Source: Pseudolabrys sp.
GTDB lineage: Bacteria; Pseudomonadota; Alphaproteobacteria; Rhizobiales; Xanthobacteraceae
DNA length: 28,524 bases
NCBI GenBank assembly: GCA_026125925.1
Contig: JAHCKF010000007.1
Coordinates: 1-28,524, forward strand
Reading direction: 5' to 3'
The notes beneath the pieces were generated by a model. That model did not search any database. It saw only the letters and a list, made by a program, of their open reading frames with translations, and was not told the DNA's origin. A program made the translations under genes and the position numbers. How positions within the stretch are numbered: position 1 is the first letter of the stretch; the number at the start of each line of letters is the position of its first letter. This document shows, piece by piece, positions 7,861-15,728 of this stretch.

Positions 7861-8448
7861 ATGAAAAATTCGACGATCAATCTGCGCGACCTGCTCATCC
7901 TCGTCGCGGACCCCAATTCCTATTTGCGGCGGGTCGTCAACGGCATGCTGCGCGGCTTCGGCGCGAACAAGGTTATGGAAGTCGACAACGCGACCGGACT
8001 ATTTCAGGCGCTTTCGAGTCAAAAGGTCGACATTCTGTTATGCGACATGCGCCTGCCGCCGCACGGCGGATTGAAACTGACCCGCACCATCCGGCGCAAT
8101 GCCGACAATGAAAACAGGACGATTCCGATCCTGTTGATGTCGAGCGACACCAGCGAATCCACGGTTAAGAATGCGCGCGACGCTGGCGCCAACATCGTGG
8201 TTGCAAAACCAATGTCGCCGAGCGGGCTTTATGATAGGCTTGGTTGGATCGTCTTCAATCCGCGACCCTTTGTCGATTGCGCCACCTATTTCGGACCGGA
8301 CCGCCGTTTCAAGATCGAGGGCTATCCGGGCGGCGTCGGCCGGCGCAAAGGTGATAAGATAATCGAGGTCGGCGCCGAAGCCGGGCCGTCCCTCGATCAG
8401 GACGATATCGATAGTCTCTTTTCGAATGCTCGCTCAGGACAAGACTGA
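7861..8448 (+). CDS. CheY-like receiver protein with C-terminal docking-like tail
   Basis: This 195-residue protein is a single receiver domain (about 10-130) with a tail. The phosphoacceptor is D62 (LLCDMRLP), the switch serine lies in LLMSSDTS, and the lysine is K116 (VVAKPM). The usual N-terminal acidic pair is reduced to A16-D17. The tail has FGPDRRF and GVGRRKGD arginine-rich motifs, then LDQDDIDSLF at about 178-187. That last motif resembles the FliM N-terminal CheY-binding peptide (LSQAEIDALL) and the CheZ C-terminal peptide. The ATG at 7861 is chosen because the receiver fold starts there and AAGG lies upstream; the frame is open further upstream. It overlaps the next gene by one base (TGATG), so the two are translationally coupled. 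A role in the chemotaxis circuit is inference. Confidence 0.85.
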   Translation: MKNSTINLRDLLILVADPNSYLRRVVNGMLRGFGANKVMEVDNATGLFQALSSQKVDILLCDMRLPPHGGLKLTRTIRRNADNENRTIPILLMSSDTSESTVKNARDAGANIVVAKPMSPSGLYDRLGWIVFNPRPFVDCATYFGPDRRFKIEGYPGGVGRRKGDKIIEVGAEAGPSLDQDDIDSLFSNARSGQD

Positions 8449-8963
8449 TGGCTAACAAGCAGGGCAACTCGGAAGCCACCATCTTTTTCGCGGACACCCG
8501 CTTCGAACGTCTGGCTCGGCGGCCCGGCGGCATCAGTCGCGAGGAAGCCCTCGAACGCGCGCAGACCGCCGTCGAAGAGATGAAGACGGATTTCACCGAC
8601 TGGATCGATCAGCAATACAGCGAGCTCAGCGCCAGTCTGGCCGATATTGCAAAGGATCCTGGCGACACGGACGCGCTGGAGCGAGCCCAGCAGAAGTGCG
8701 CCTATCTACGCGACGTCGGCAGCACCATGGGCTACACGCTGGTGACGTTCGTCGCCACGACCTTGTGCGACATTCTCGAGGCCTATATCGCGGGCGCCAC
8801 CTACGACAAGAACGTCATTGACTGCCACATGGATGCGTTCCTGCTGGCGCGCACCGACGAGTACCGCCACCGTCGGCCCGAAGAGGTGCCTGAACTCGCC
8901 AACGGCCTGCTCCGCGTCGTCGAGGTGGCAAGCATCGTGCCGCCGGCCAGCCCCAAGGACTGA
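8448..8963 (+). CDS. Helical partner of the receiver protein, unknown family
   Basis: This 171-residue soluble, mostly helical protein is not assigned to a named family. Its start codon overlaps the stop of the preceding receiver gene (TGATG). Residues 30-65 form a long amphipathic helix containing DFTDWIDQ (48-55), reminiscent of the CheZ catalytic stretch DFQDLTGQ (D and Q four apart). Residues about 77-105 (CAYLRDVGSTMGYTLVTFVATTLCDILE) resemble the central helix of an Hpt domain, with tyrosine where the phospho-histidine would be. Either reading would make it a phosphorelay accessory acting on the upstream receiver. Both similarities are short and could be chance. It is convergent with the DUF2336 gene across a 64-bp gap. 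Confidence 0.7.
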   Translation: MANKQGNSEATIFFADTRFERLARRPGGISREEALERAQTAVEEMKTDFTDWIDQQYSELSASLADIAKDPGDTDALERAQQKCAYLRDVGSTMGYTLVTFVATTLCDILEAYIAGATYDKNVIDCHMDAFLLARTDEYRHRRPEEVPELANGLLRVVEVASIVPPASPKD

Positions 8964-9027
8964 AGGCAAGCGTGACGGGCCGCGCTACAAGCCGGACCCT
9001 CAACCTTCCTCGTCAGTACCGTTATCG

Positions 9028-10104
9028 TCAGACCTGACGCCGGCTGCGCTGGAAGGCAATGACCTGCGCCGCGGTCTCCGGCTTCATTTTGTTGAAGATC
9101 GTCCGGCAGCTTTCCAGCGTATCGGCGGCGAGCCCGCCACGCCCGGCGCACAGCATCAGCAGAGCACGCGCCGTCGCCCACGACAGCTTCATGGTCTTGG
9201 CAACGAGCAGGATCGGTTCCACACGGTCCAGCACCATGGCACGCTCGACCAGGGTAAACGGCAAATCGCCGAGCACGGACAGGGCTACCGCGGTTTCCTC
9301 GAACTTGCCGGCCCGCGCGAAGGCGTCGACGTCGCGCTCCGACAGGTTATTCGACCGCTTCATATTCTCGATCAGATCGCGCGCGGCGGTGTAGTCGCGC
9401 GACATCGCCGCCTGCTTCTGAATGTCGATGGCGACTCGATCGACCACCGCTTCGACATGACCGGCGATTTCCGGATGCGCGTTCTGCAGCGAGATGCGCA
9501 CGGCCTTGGACGCCGTGCTGAGCAGCCGCAGGAAGTGCTGGCGCGGAATTTCGGGGCGTGAGCCTACCGTTCGCGCCAATTCCTCATCGCCCACCGAGCG
9601 CTTCACCAGCCTCAGGTAGCCGACATCGGAGAAGCGGGCGCCCTTGTTGCGGGCGACGTTGAGCGCGACGTCGCGGTCGCCACGTTCGACCAGGACGTCG
9701 GTGACGGTCTCCGCGAGCACCTTGCGATTCGAAATCGCCATCAGGTGGGGCTGGCTCTTGGTGCGGGCGGTCTCGACCAGCGATGCGTTGTCGATGCGGT
9801 CCGACTCGGTGAGGACCGGCCCGGCCACCGCGATATCGTCGTCCATCGCCAGGGTCCGGATCACGCCCACCGGCGCATTCGGCACCGATTTCAGCCGATC
9901 GGCCAGCGCGGCGCGGGCCGAGGTCTCGATGTTGACCATGAGATTCTGAAAGACCCCGTCGAACATGGCGACGTGATCTTCGGAAAAGTGGCTGGCGCCG
10001 AAGACAAACAGATCGGTAACCCGGCGCAAGGTCTTGGCACGCTTTTCCGCGGGACCATTGGTGAGAGCTTCTTCGAGCTCCGTGAGAAAAGCATTGTTCG
10101 ACAT
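9028..10104 (-). CDS. DUF2336-domain protein (long form)
   Basis: This 358-residue soluble protein consists of stacked helices resembling HEAT-type repeats. It matches what I recognise as DUF2336: LRRVTDLFVFGASHFSEDHV near the N-terminus, AVAGPVLTES, SQPHLMAISNRKVLAETVTDVLVERGD in the middle, and a second helical half ending with TMKLSWATARALL. The family is common in alphaproteobacteria and I know of no established function. It closes the chemotaxis series, 42 bp after the small DxxxQ gene, with a good GAGGGT ribosome-binding site. A short paralogue lies at the far end of the locus (23620-24228). Position and co-orientation suggest a role in chemotactic signalling (inference). Confidence 0.85.
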   Translation of the reverse strand: MSNNAFLTELEEALTNGPAEKRAKTLRRVTDLFVFGASHFSEDHVAMFDGVFQNLMVNIETSARAALADRLKSVPNAPVGVIRTLAMDDDIAVAGPVLTESDRIDNASLVETARTKSQPHLMAISNRKVLAETVTDVLVERGDRDVALNVARNKGARFSDVGYLRLVKRSVGDEELARTVGSRPEIPRQHFLRLLSTASKAVRISLQNAHPEIAGHVEAVVDRVAIDIQKQAAMSRDYTAARDLIENMKRSNNLSERDVDAFARAGKFEETAVALSVLGDLPFTLVERAMVLDRVEPILLVAKTMKLSWATARALLMLCAGRGGLAADTLESCRTIFNKMKPETAAQVIAFQRSRRQV

Positions 10105-10146
10105 CAGACCCTCGCGACTGCTTTGGGTGCATTAAATGTGGATGCT

Positions 10147-10557
10147 TCAGTACAGAACATCGACGCCGACCTCCGCCGCCTGTTCTGCCGAAACCTCCGG
10201 CAACAGCATCTCATCCGAAGCCGGCACCAGCCGGCTGAGCAGACGATCTTTCAGATCCGCGACCGTGATCCCCGAGATGACGTCATGGCCGAGCTGCAGC
10301 CGGGCCGCGCCGGATTCCGGTGTCGTCCCGTGAGCCTCGGCGTATCGCGCCAGCGCGTCACCGAGCGCTTCGAACTCCTGCTTGATGCGGTCGAAGCTCT
10401 GCAAGGTTACGATCGTGTCGCGATCCGGCTTATTGCTCATCACGAAGTCGGTCACGCGGCCAACGGTTTCATCGAGCTGCAGGACGTTGTCGAGCAACAA
10501 GGCGGCAAGCACGGCCAGAAACGCGCTGACGTCGTTATCGGTATCTTCGCCTGCCAC
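10147..10557 (-). CDS. Small helical protein with CheZ-like DxxxQ motif, next to cheY
   Basis: The protein has 136 residues from a GTG start, chosen because a near-ideal AGGAGAAGA precedes it. A TTG 11 codons upstream has no comparable signal. It is mostly helical. An N-terminal hydrophobic helix (SAFLAVLAALLLDNVLQL) leads into a long helix with TLQSFDRIKQEFEAL. LQ-x2-D-x3-Q resembles the catalytic DxxxQ of CheZ phosphatases, and a C-terminal acidic tail follows. It lies 37 bp after the cheY stop and before the DUF2336 gene. No canonical cheZ is visible in the window, so a CheY-P phosphatase is an attractive guess. It could equally be an unrelated chemotaxis accessory protein. Confidence 0.75.
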   Translation of the reverse strand: MAGEDTDNDVSAFLAVLAALLLDNVLQLDETVGRVTDFVMSNKPDRDTIVTLQSFDRIKQEFEALGDALARYAEAHGTTPESGAARLQLGHDVISGITVADLKDRLLSRLVPASDEMLLPEVSAEQAAEVGVDVLY

Positions 10558-10594
10558 TCGTCTTCTCCTGGCCGGTTCGACCGATTGCAACTTC

Positions 10595-10984
10595 TTACGA
10601 CAGCTTGCCGATTACCTGCTCGATCTTGCCGCGCAGGATCGCCGACGTGAACGGCTTGACCAGGTAGTTGTTGACGCCGGCCTGAGCAGCTTTCACCACC
10701 AATTCGCGGTCGCCGCGGCCGGTCAGCATGATGAACGGCACCTTGCGCGCCACCGGATGACCGCGCACCGCTCGCAGGAAGCCGAGTCCGTCCATTTCCG
10801 GCATGTTGTAATCGGAGATGATCAGGTCCAGCGGCTGCACGGCCGCCGTTTCCATGCCCTGGACGCCGTTTTCCGCCTCCTGGATGTGGCGGAAACCGAT
10901 CTCCTCCAGCGCCATCCGGGTCATCTGCCGGACGCTGTTCTGGTCGTCGACGATGAGGACCTTGATTGCTCCTGCAACTGGCAT
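10595..10984 (-). CDS. cheY: Chemotaxis response regulator CheY
   Basis: This 129-residue stand-alone receiver domain has a complete active site: acidic pair D13-D14 (VLIVDDQ), phosphoacceptor D58 (IISDYNMPEMDG), T88 (FIMLTGRGD) and K110 (YLVKPF). It is phosphorylated by CheA and, in the family, acts on the flagellar switch FliM or as a phosphate sink. It follows cheA by 52 bp, with GGAGT before the ATG. A second receiver is fused to CheS upstream of cheA. Which of the two drives the motor cannot be told from sequence. Confidence 0.93.
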   Translation of the reverse strand: MPVAGAIKVLIVDDQNSVRQMTRMALEEIGFRHIQEAENGVQGMETAAVQPLDLIISDYNMPEMDGLGFLRAVRGHPVARKVPFIMLTGRGDRELVVKAAQAGVNNYLVKPFTSAILRGKIEQVIGKLS

Positions 10985-11036
10985 TTTTTCTTACTCCTTA
11001 TGCGACCTGCGCGCCGTCCGACGCGCGGAATCGATC

Positions 11037-13181
11037 CTAGTTCAAGGCGGGCTGCGCCGCTTTCATGGTTGCGTTGTTGGTGACTGGTGTATGAACCGCC
11101 AGCTCTGACAGCTTTTCGACGTCGAGAATGAAGGCAACGCGTCCGTTGCCGAGGATCGTCGCGGCGGCGATTCCCGGAACCGCGCCGTAGCTTTCCTCAA
11201 TGCTCTTGATCACGACCTGCTGGTGGCCGAGCAATTCGTCGACGACGAGTCCGATGCGGGAACCTTCGCCGGTGTCGGTGATGATGACGACGCGCTCCGA
11301 ATTGTTCCCCGCCGACGAGCCGATGCCGAGCAGATCGCCGAGCATGACGATCGGCACGAACTCGCCCCGCAACTGCAACATGCCGTGGGTGCCGATCAGA
11401 TTCGAAATCTCGCCGCGCGACGGCCGCAAGCACTCGACGATCGCCGACAGCGGCATCACGTAGGTCTGCGTGCCGGTCTTGATCACCATGCCGTCCATGA
11501 CCGCAAGCGTCAGCGGCAGCGCCAACTGAATGGTCATGCCCTGGCCGCGCACCGACTTCAGCGTGATGCGCCCGCCGAGATCCTGGATATTGCTGCGGAC
11601 GACGTCCATGCCGACGCCGCGGCCGGAGATGTCCGAGATGGTCTCCGCGGTGGAGAAGCCCGGCATCATGATCAGGTTGTTGATCTCGTCCTCGCTGAGC
11701 TGCGCGTCCGGACCGACCAGGCCCTTCTCCCGCGCGATCTTCAGCACGCGCTCGGAATTGATGCCGGCGCCGTCGTCCTTGATCTCGATAACGATGCGGC
11801 CGCCGCGGTGTTCGGCGGACAGGCGGATGACGCCTTCTTCCGGCTTGCCGGCGGCAAGGCGGGCCGCCGGCGCTTCGACGCCGTGATCGACCGAATTTCG
11901 GATGATGTGGGTGAGCGGGTCGCCGAGGCGCTCGATGATCGAACGATCGACTTCCGTGGTTTCGCCGTGCGTCTCCAGCCGCACCTTCTTGTGCGTCTTG
12001 GCGGCGACTTCGCGGACCAGACGAGGCATGCGCTGGAACACCGAGCCGACCGGCTGGGCACGCATGGACATGACGCTGTCCTTGAGTTCGCGGGTGTGGT
12101 GCGCGACCTCGTCAAGGATCTGGATCAGCCGCATGCTGGTCGTTTCCGGCAGGTCCTGGACGATCTGGCCGAGCATGGCCTGCGAGATGACGAGTTCGCC
12201 GACCATGTTGACGACGCGGTCGATACGCTCGAGCTCGATGCGGGTCGTCGTCGCGGCCGGCTTGGTGCGGCCGGCGCCGCCGGCGATGGCCGGTTCGGCC
12301 TCGGTTTTCGGCGCGGCGATCGGAGTGGGCTTGGTCTCGACCGGGGCGAGCGGCATTTCCGGCGCCAAGGGCGGGGCGTCGACCACGGGCATAGCCGCGA
12401 CCGGGGCCGGCGTCATGTCCTCGATGGACAGATCGCAATCGCCCGAGACGAATTCGAAGACTTCGTCGACCTGGCCGCGGGCTGCTTCGGTGCGCAGCGT
12501 GGCGGTCCACCACAAGTACGGGACGTCCGTCTCGATGTCGCTCAGCGCCGGCAGGTTTTCGGCGTTCGCCGTGAGTTCGACCTCGCCCAGCTTGCGTAGC
12601 TCGCGCAGGACGTAAAGCGGTTCATTGGCCTTCTTCAGCATTTCCGGCTTCGGCCGGAAGGTGATGTTGTAGATGCGCTGGCCGTCGGCCTGCTGGTCGG
12701 CCGCAATCTCGTCGAGATCGACCGCGACCGGCATAAAGTCGAGGCCATCGAAATCGGCCGGTGCGATCTCGCCATCGTCCCCGCCGCTGCCGCCGCCTTG
12801 CTCGATGATCTGCTCGAGCGCGTTGCGGCACTCGCCGCCGAAGCCCGGCGCGATTTCCTGCCCCGAACGCGACATCTGCACCAGATCGGACAGCACGTCA
12901 CTCGACGACAGCAACACGTCGAGATTGTCCGAGGTCGCCGTAAGGCTGCCGTTACGCAGGCCGTCCAGCACTGTCTCGAAGACATGGGCGAATTCGACGA
13001 GCTGTTCGAAGCCGAAGATGCCGGCGCCGCCCTTCACCGAATGGACGCCGCGGAACACGGCATTGACAGTTTCGTCATTGCCTTCGCCCGATCGGATATC
13101 GGTCAGGCCGATCTCGATCTGCTGCATCGCTTCGTCGCATTCGTCGAAGAATGTCTTCTTCAGATCGTCCAAGCTTGCCAT
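11037..13181 (-). CDS. cheA: Chemotaxis histidine kinase CheA
   Basis: This 714-residue class II histidine kinase has an N-terminal Hpt/P1 domain (about 1-110, phosphorylated H47 in RGVHSVKGGAGIFG) and a P2-like regulator-docking module (about 145-235, YNITFRPKPEMLKKANEPL). A Pro/Ala-rich linker (about 238-300) follows, then a dimerisation helix pair (IDRVVNMVGELVISQAML). The ATPase carries the N-box DPLTHIIRNSVDHGVE, the G1-like IKDDGAGI and the G2 region SGRGVGMDVV. A CheW-like regulatory domain completes it (about 560-705). It takes input from MCP-CheW arrays and phosphorylates CheY and CheB. It starts 42 bp after the CheS-CheY fusion. In related rhizobial operons CheS is reported to bind CheA and speed CheY1-P dephosphorylation (from memory). 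Confidence 0.96.
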   Translation of the reverse strand: MASLDDLKKTFFDECDEAMQQIEIGLTDIRSGEGNDETVNAVFRGVHSVKGGAGIFGFEQLVEFAHVFETVLDGLRNGSLTATSDNLDVLLSSSDVLSDLVQMSRSGQEIAPGFGGECRNALEQIIEQGGGSGGDDGEIAPADFDGLDFMPVAVDLDEIAADQQADGQRIYNITFRPKPEMLKKANEPLYVLRELRKLGEVELTANAENLPALSDIETDVPYLWWTATLRTEAARGQVDEVFEFVSGDCDLSIEDMTPAPVAAMPVVDAPPLAPEMPLAPVETKPTPIAAPKTEAEPAIAGGAGRTKPAATTTRIELERIDRVVNMVGELVISQAMLGQIVQDLPETTSMRLIQILDEVAHHTRELKDSVMSMRAQPVGSVFQRMPRLVREVAAKTHKKVRLETHGETTEVDRSIIERLGDPLTHIIRNSVDHGVEAPAARLAAGKPEEGVIRLSAEHRGGRIVIEIKDDGAGINSERVLKIAREKGLVGPDAQLSEDEINNLIMMPGFSTAETISDISGRGVGMDVVRSNIQDLGGRITLKSVRGQGMTIQLALPLTLAVMDGMVIKTGTQTYVMPLSAIVECLRPSRGEISNLIGTHGMLQLRGEFVPIVMLGDLLGIGSSAGNNSERVVIITDTGEGSRIGLVVDELLGHQQVVIKSIEESYGAVPGIAAATILGNGRVAFILDVEKLSELAVHTPVTNNATMKAAQPALN

Positions 13182-13223
13182 GTTCGTCAGCCTTGTCCGT
13201 CAACCTTGCATCAATGCGATCTG

Positions 13224-13991
13224 TTAGGGGGCGACCTTGCGCACGGTGGCCACCAGCCGCTCCGGATCGAACGGCTTGACCATCCATCCGGTCGCTCCGG
13301 CTTCGCGCGCCTGGCTTTTCTTGTCGCCGTCGCTTTCGGTGGTGAGCACCAGGATCGGCTTCGACTTGTAGGTCGGGTCGCGCCGCAGATTGCGGATCAC
13401 TTCGTATCCATCCATGCGCGGCATGTTGATGTCGGTAATAATGACGTCGACTTCCGTCTGCTCCCTGGCCAGCACGTCGAGGCCGTCCTGGCCGTCCACG
13501 GCCTGGATAACGTCGAAGCCTGCCTCGGCGAGAGTGAGCATCAGCATGTCGCGAATCGTCTTCGAGTCGTCGATCGTCAGAATGCGCTTGCTCATGACTT
13601 TCTCGCTGATTGGAGGGGCTTCGACGTCAGCCACCAGCGCCGCCTCGTCCGGCGCCACGTCGAGCGGTTCGCCAGTGGGAGCTTGCCCTGCAGAAACGTC
13701 TTCGCGAATCTGGCGCTGATCGAGATGGGCCTGCCAGTCGAGGCCGAAATCTTCGAAGGTGGCGACGAACGCCGCGGACGGGTTCCTGATCTTGATGCTG
13801 TCGCCGGCACGCAGCGCCGCGAGCACGATCTGTGTACACGGCAAAGTCAGCGTCTCGACTTCGGAGGCGTCGAGCGCTAGCGGCGCATCGCCGCTGACGC
13901 GCTGGCGCATCAGTTCGAGAAAGGACTCGGCCGCTGCCTGATCCAGCATCGGCGGCAGCATCACCACGTTCTGTTCGGCGTTGCCCATCAT
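13224..13991 (-). CDS. STAS-domain (CheS-like) protein fused to CheY receiver
   Basis: This is a single 255-residue open frame with two parts. Residues about 8-90 form a STAS-like domain (MLPPMLDQAAAESFLELM, then LALDASEVETLTLPCTQIVL and IRNPSAAFVATFEDFGL). After an acidic, Pro/Ala-rich linker (about 91-131), residues 133-255 form a full CheY, with the acidic pair at D141-D142, phosphoacceptor D187 (IITDINMPRMDGY), TT at 217-218 and K239. In rhizobial che operons I know these as separate genes, cheS then cheY1, directly before cheA as here. The start at 13991 is favoured because AGGAA lies 7 bases upstream, overlapping the cheB stop; an earlier ATG would overlap cheB. An internal ATG at 13595 with a weak GAGAAAG could yield a free 123-residue CheY. 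The open frame argues for a real fusion. Confidence 0.88.
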   Translation of the reverse strand: MMGNAEQNVVMLPPMLDQAAAESFLELMRQRVSGDAPLALDASEVETLTLPCTQIVLAALRAGDSIKIRNPSAAFVATFEDFGLDWQAHLDQRQIREDVSAGQAPTGEPLDVAPDEAALVADVEAPPISEKVMSKRILTIDDSKTIRDMLMLTLAEAGFDVIQAVDGQDGLDVLAREQTEVDVIITDINMPRMDGYEVIRNLRRDPTYKSKPILVLTTESDGDKKSQAREAGATGWMVKPFDPERLVATVRKVAP

Positions 13992-14001
13992 CGCATCATT
14001 C

Positions 14002-15072
14002 CTATGCTCGTGCCGCAGCTTTGGCGGATGCGGCCGTACCGTCGCAGGCATCGAGGATCGCCTCGGCCATATGCGAGAGAGACACCTGACGCATCACCGC
14101 GCCACGTTCGAAGGCGACTCGCGGCATGCCGTAAATGAGAGCGGAAGCTTCGTCCTGGCCGAGCGTGTAGGCGCCCGCCTGGCGCATCGCCAGCAGGCCC
14201 TCGGCGCCATCCTTGCCCATGCCGGTGAGGATCGAACCGACGGCCGCCTTCCCCGCCACCTTCGCCACCGAGCGGAACAGAACATCGACCGAGGGCCGGT
14301 GGCCCGAGACGGGCGCGGAGTCGCTCAAAGTGCAGCGATACTCATTGCCCGCGCGCACCACCTCGAGATGGTGGGAGCCCGGGGCGATATAGACATGGCC
14401 GGCTTCGATGGTCTCATTGTGCATCGCCTCGGACACCTTCATCGGGCATTCCCGGTTGAGGCGCTCGGCGAACGCCGCCGTGAACCGCGGCGGCATGTGC
14501 TGAGTAATGACGATCGGCGGGCACTCCGCCGGAAGCTGCATCAACACCTTCTTGAGCGCTTCGACGCCACCGGTGGAGGCACCAATGGCGACGAGGCGTT
14601 CGCCCGCGCCTGCGCTGTAGGCCCGGCGCGGCTTTGTCGGCGCGAGCGCTGCGGAGCCGCGGCCGACACGTGCCCGGGCCGCCTGCTTCACTTTGGCCTG
14701 TAATTCGCCGGCAATTTCTGCGAGACCCTGCGCGACGTCCTTCACCGGCTTGGCAACGAAGTCCACGGCGCCGATCTCGAGCGCTTCCAGCGTCGTTTCC
14801 GCGCCCGCTTGAGTCAGGGTCGAGACCATGATGACTGGCATTGGCCGCAGCGTCATGATCTTACGCAGGAAAGTGACGCCGTCCATGTTCGGCATCTCGA
14901 CGTCGAGCGTGACAACATCGGGATTGAGCGCCTTGATGCGGTCGCGTGCGATCAAGGGATCGCCGGCGGTGCCGACGACTTCGATTTCCGGATCCTGCGA
15001 CAGCAGCATCTGCAACAACTGCCGGATCACGGCGGAGTCGTCGACGATAAGAACCCTGACCTTCTTGTCCAT
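14002..15072 (-). CDS. cheB: Chemotaxis methylesterase/deamidase CheB
   Basis: This 356-residue protein has an N-terminal receiver domain (acidic pair D11-D12, phosphoacceptor D57 in VVTLDVEMP, lysine in FVAKPV). A flexible Ala/Arg-rich linker (about 125-155) leads to a C-terminal methylesterase domain with the catalytic triad S166 (GASTGG), H192 (TQHMPP) and D288 (GMGKDGAEG). It removes methyl groups from MCP glutamates when phosphorylated by CheA, opposing CheR. It sits 14 bp after cheD, and its stop overlaps the ribosome-binding site of the CheS-CheY gene, implying coupled translation. Length is typical. Confidence 0.96.
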   Translation of the reverse strand: MDKKVRVLIVDDSAVIRQLLQMLLSQDPEIEVVGTAGDPLIARDRIKALNPDVVTLDVEMPNMDGVTFLRKIMTLRPMPVIMVSTLTQAGAETTLEALEIGAVDFVAKPVKDVAQGLAEIAGELQAKVKQAARARVGRGSAALAPTKPRRAYSAGAGERLVAIGASTGGVEALKKVLMQLPAECPPIVITQHMPPRFTAAFAERLNRECPMKVSEAMHNETIEAGHVYIAPGSHHLEVVRAGNEYRCTLSDSAPVSGHRPSVDVLFRSVAKVAGKAAVGSILTGMGKDGAEGLLAMRQAGAYTLGQDEASALIYGMPRVAFERGAVMRQVSLSHMAEAILDACDGTAASAKAAARA

Positions 15073-15086
15073 TGGCGTTTCCGTTA

Positions 15087-15728
15087 TCAGTCGAACAGCG
15101 TAATTTCGCCGCCGGTCTGCCGCTTCGAGATACGGCTGACATATTCCTTCTCCTCCCGCACGACCGCCGGCGAATCGCCGGAGCCGAGCAGACGGCGGAT
15201 GACCTTTCCCGTCGATGGCGCGTACTGGATGCGACGCGGCAGGTTGCCGCGCAGATCCTGCGCAGCGCAGCGCAGCCCTTCGGCCTCCAGATACCGCAGG
15301 ATGAAGTCGGAGTTGTCGGTTCCAATTGCGTTTTGCGTGTCGGTAACGTTACCGCCGCCAAACACCTTGATCTCGAGCGAATTGCGCGAGCAGCCAGCCT
15401 TCAACAATTCGTTGATCAGCTTCTCCATTGCGAAGTTGCCGAACCGGGTGGATTGCATGTCGCCCGCCCAGTTGCCCGCCTTGCTGTGGGGCAGCATGAA
15501 GTGGTTCATGCCACCGATGCCCACGCGTGGGTCGCGGATGCAGGCGGCGACGCAAGACCCGAGAATCGTCACGAGGACTTCGTCGGGCTTCGACGTGACG
15601 TAATATTCGCCGGGAAACACCTTGACCATCCAGGTCTGGCTGGCCGTGTCGAAGAACTTGCGCGACGCGAATGCCGCATTGGCGTCGGCTGCGGAGTCGC
15701 CTGGACGGGCCATCGTGGCAAAGCTCAT
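15087..15728 (-). CDS. cheD: Chemoreceptor glutamine deamidase CheD
   Basis: This 213-residue protein converts receptor glutamines to glutamates. The catalytic residues fit the family: C59 in LVTILGSCVAACI, H76 in GGMNHFMLP and a conserved threonine, T54. Other CheD signatures are the metal/turn region KVFGGGNV and the C-terminal strand of GKVIRRLLG. The start is certain: the ATG overlaps the cheR stop (ATGA) and GGAGG lies 5 bases upstream. The frame stays open far upstream over cheR, but that extension is only overlap. In other species CheD also interacts with CheY-P phosphatases of the CheC type. No CheC is seen here. Confidence 0.95.
   Translation of the reverse strand: MSFATMARPGDSAADANAAFASRKFFDTASQTWMVKVFPGEYYVTSKPDEVLVTILGSCVAACIRDPRVGIGGMNHFMLPHSKAGNWAGDMQSTRFGNFAMEKLINELLKAGCSRNSLEIKVFGGGNVTDTQNAIGTDNSDFILRYLEAEGLRCAAQDLRGNLPRRIQYAPSTGKVIRRLLGSGDSPAVVREEKEYVSRISKRQTGGEITLFD

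Noticed and set aside
7719..7916. 65-codon minus-strand frame overlapping the receiver gene start
   Set aside because: No ribosome-binding site or recognisable motif, and it overlaps a well-supported gene.
11223..12599. 458-codon open frame on the plus strand opposite cheA
   Set aside because: Its translation is rich in Arg, Asp and His with no domain, as expected for a frame antisense to a high-GC gene. CheA on the other strand has every family motif.
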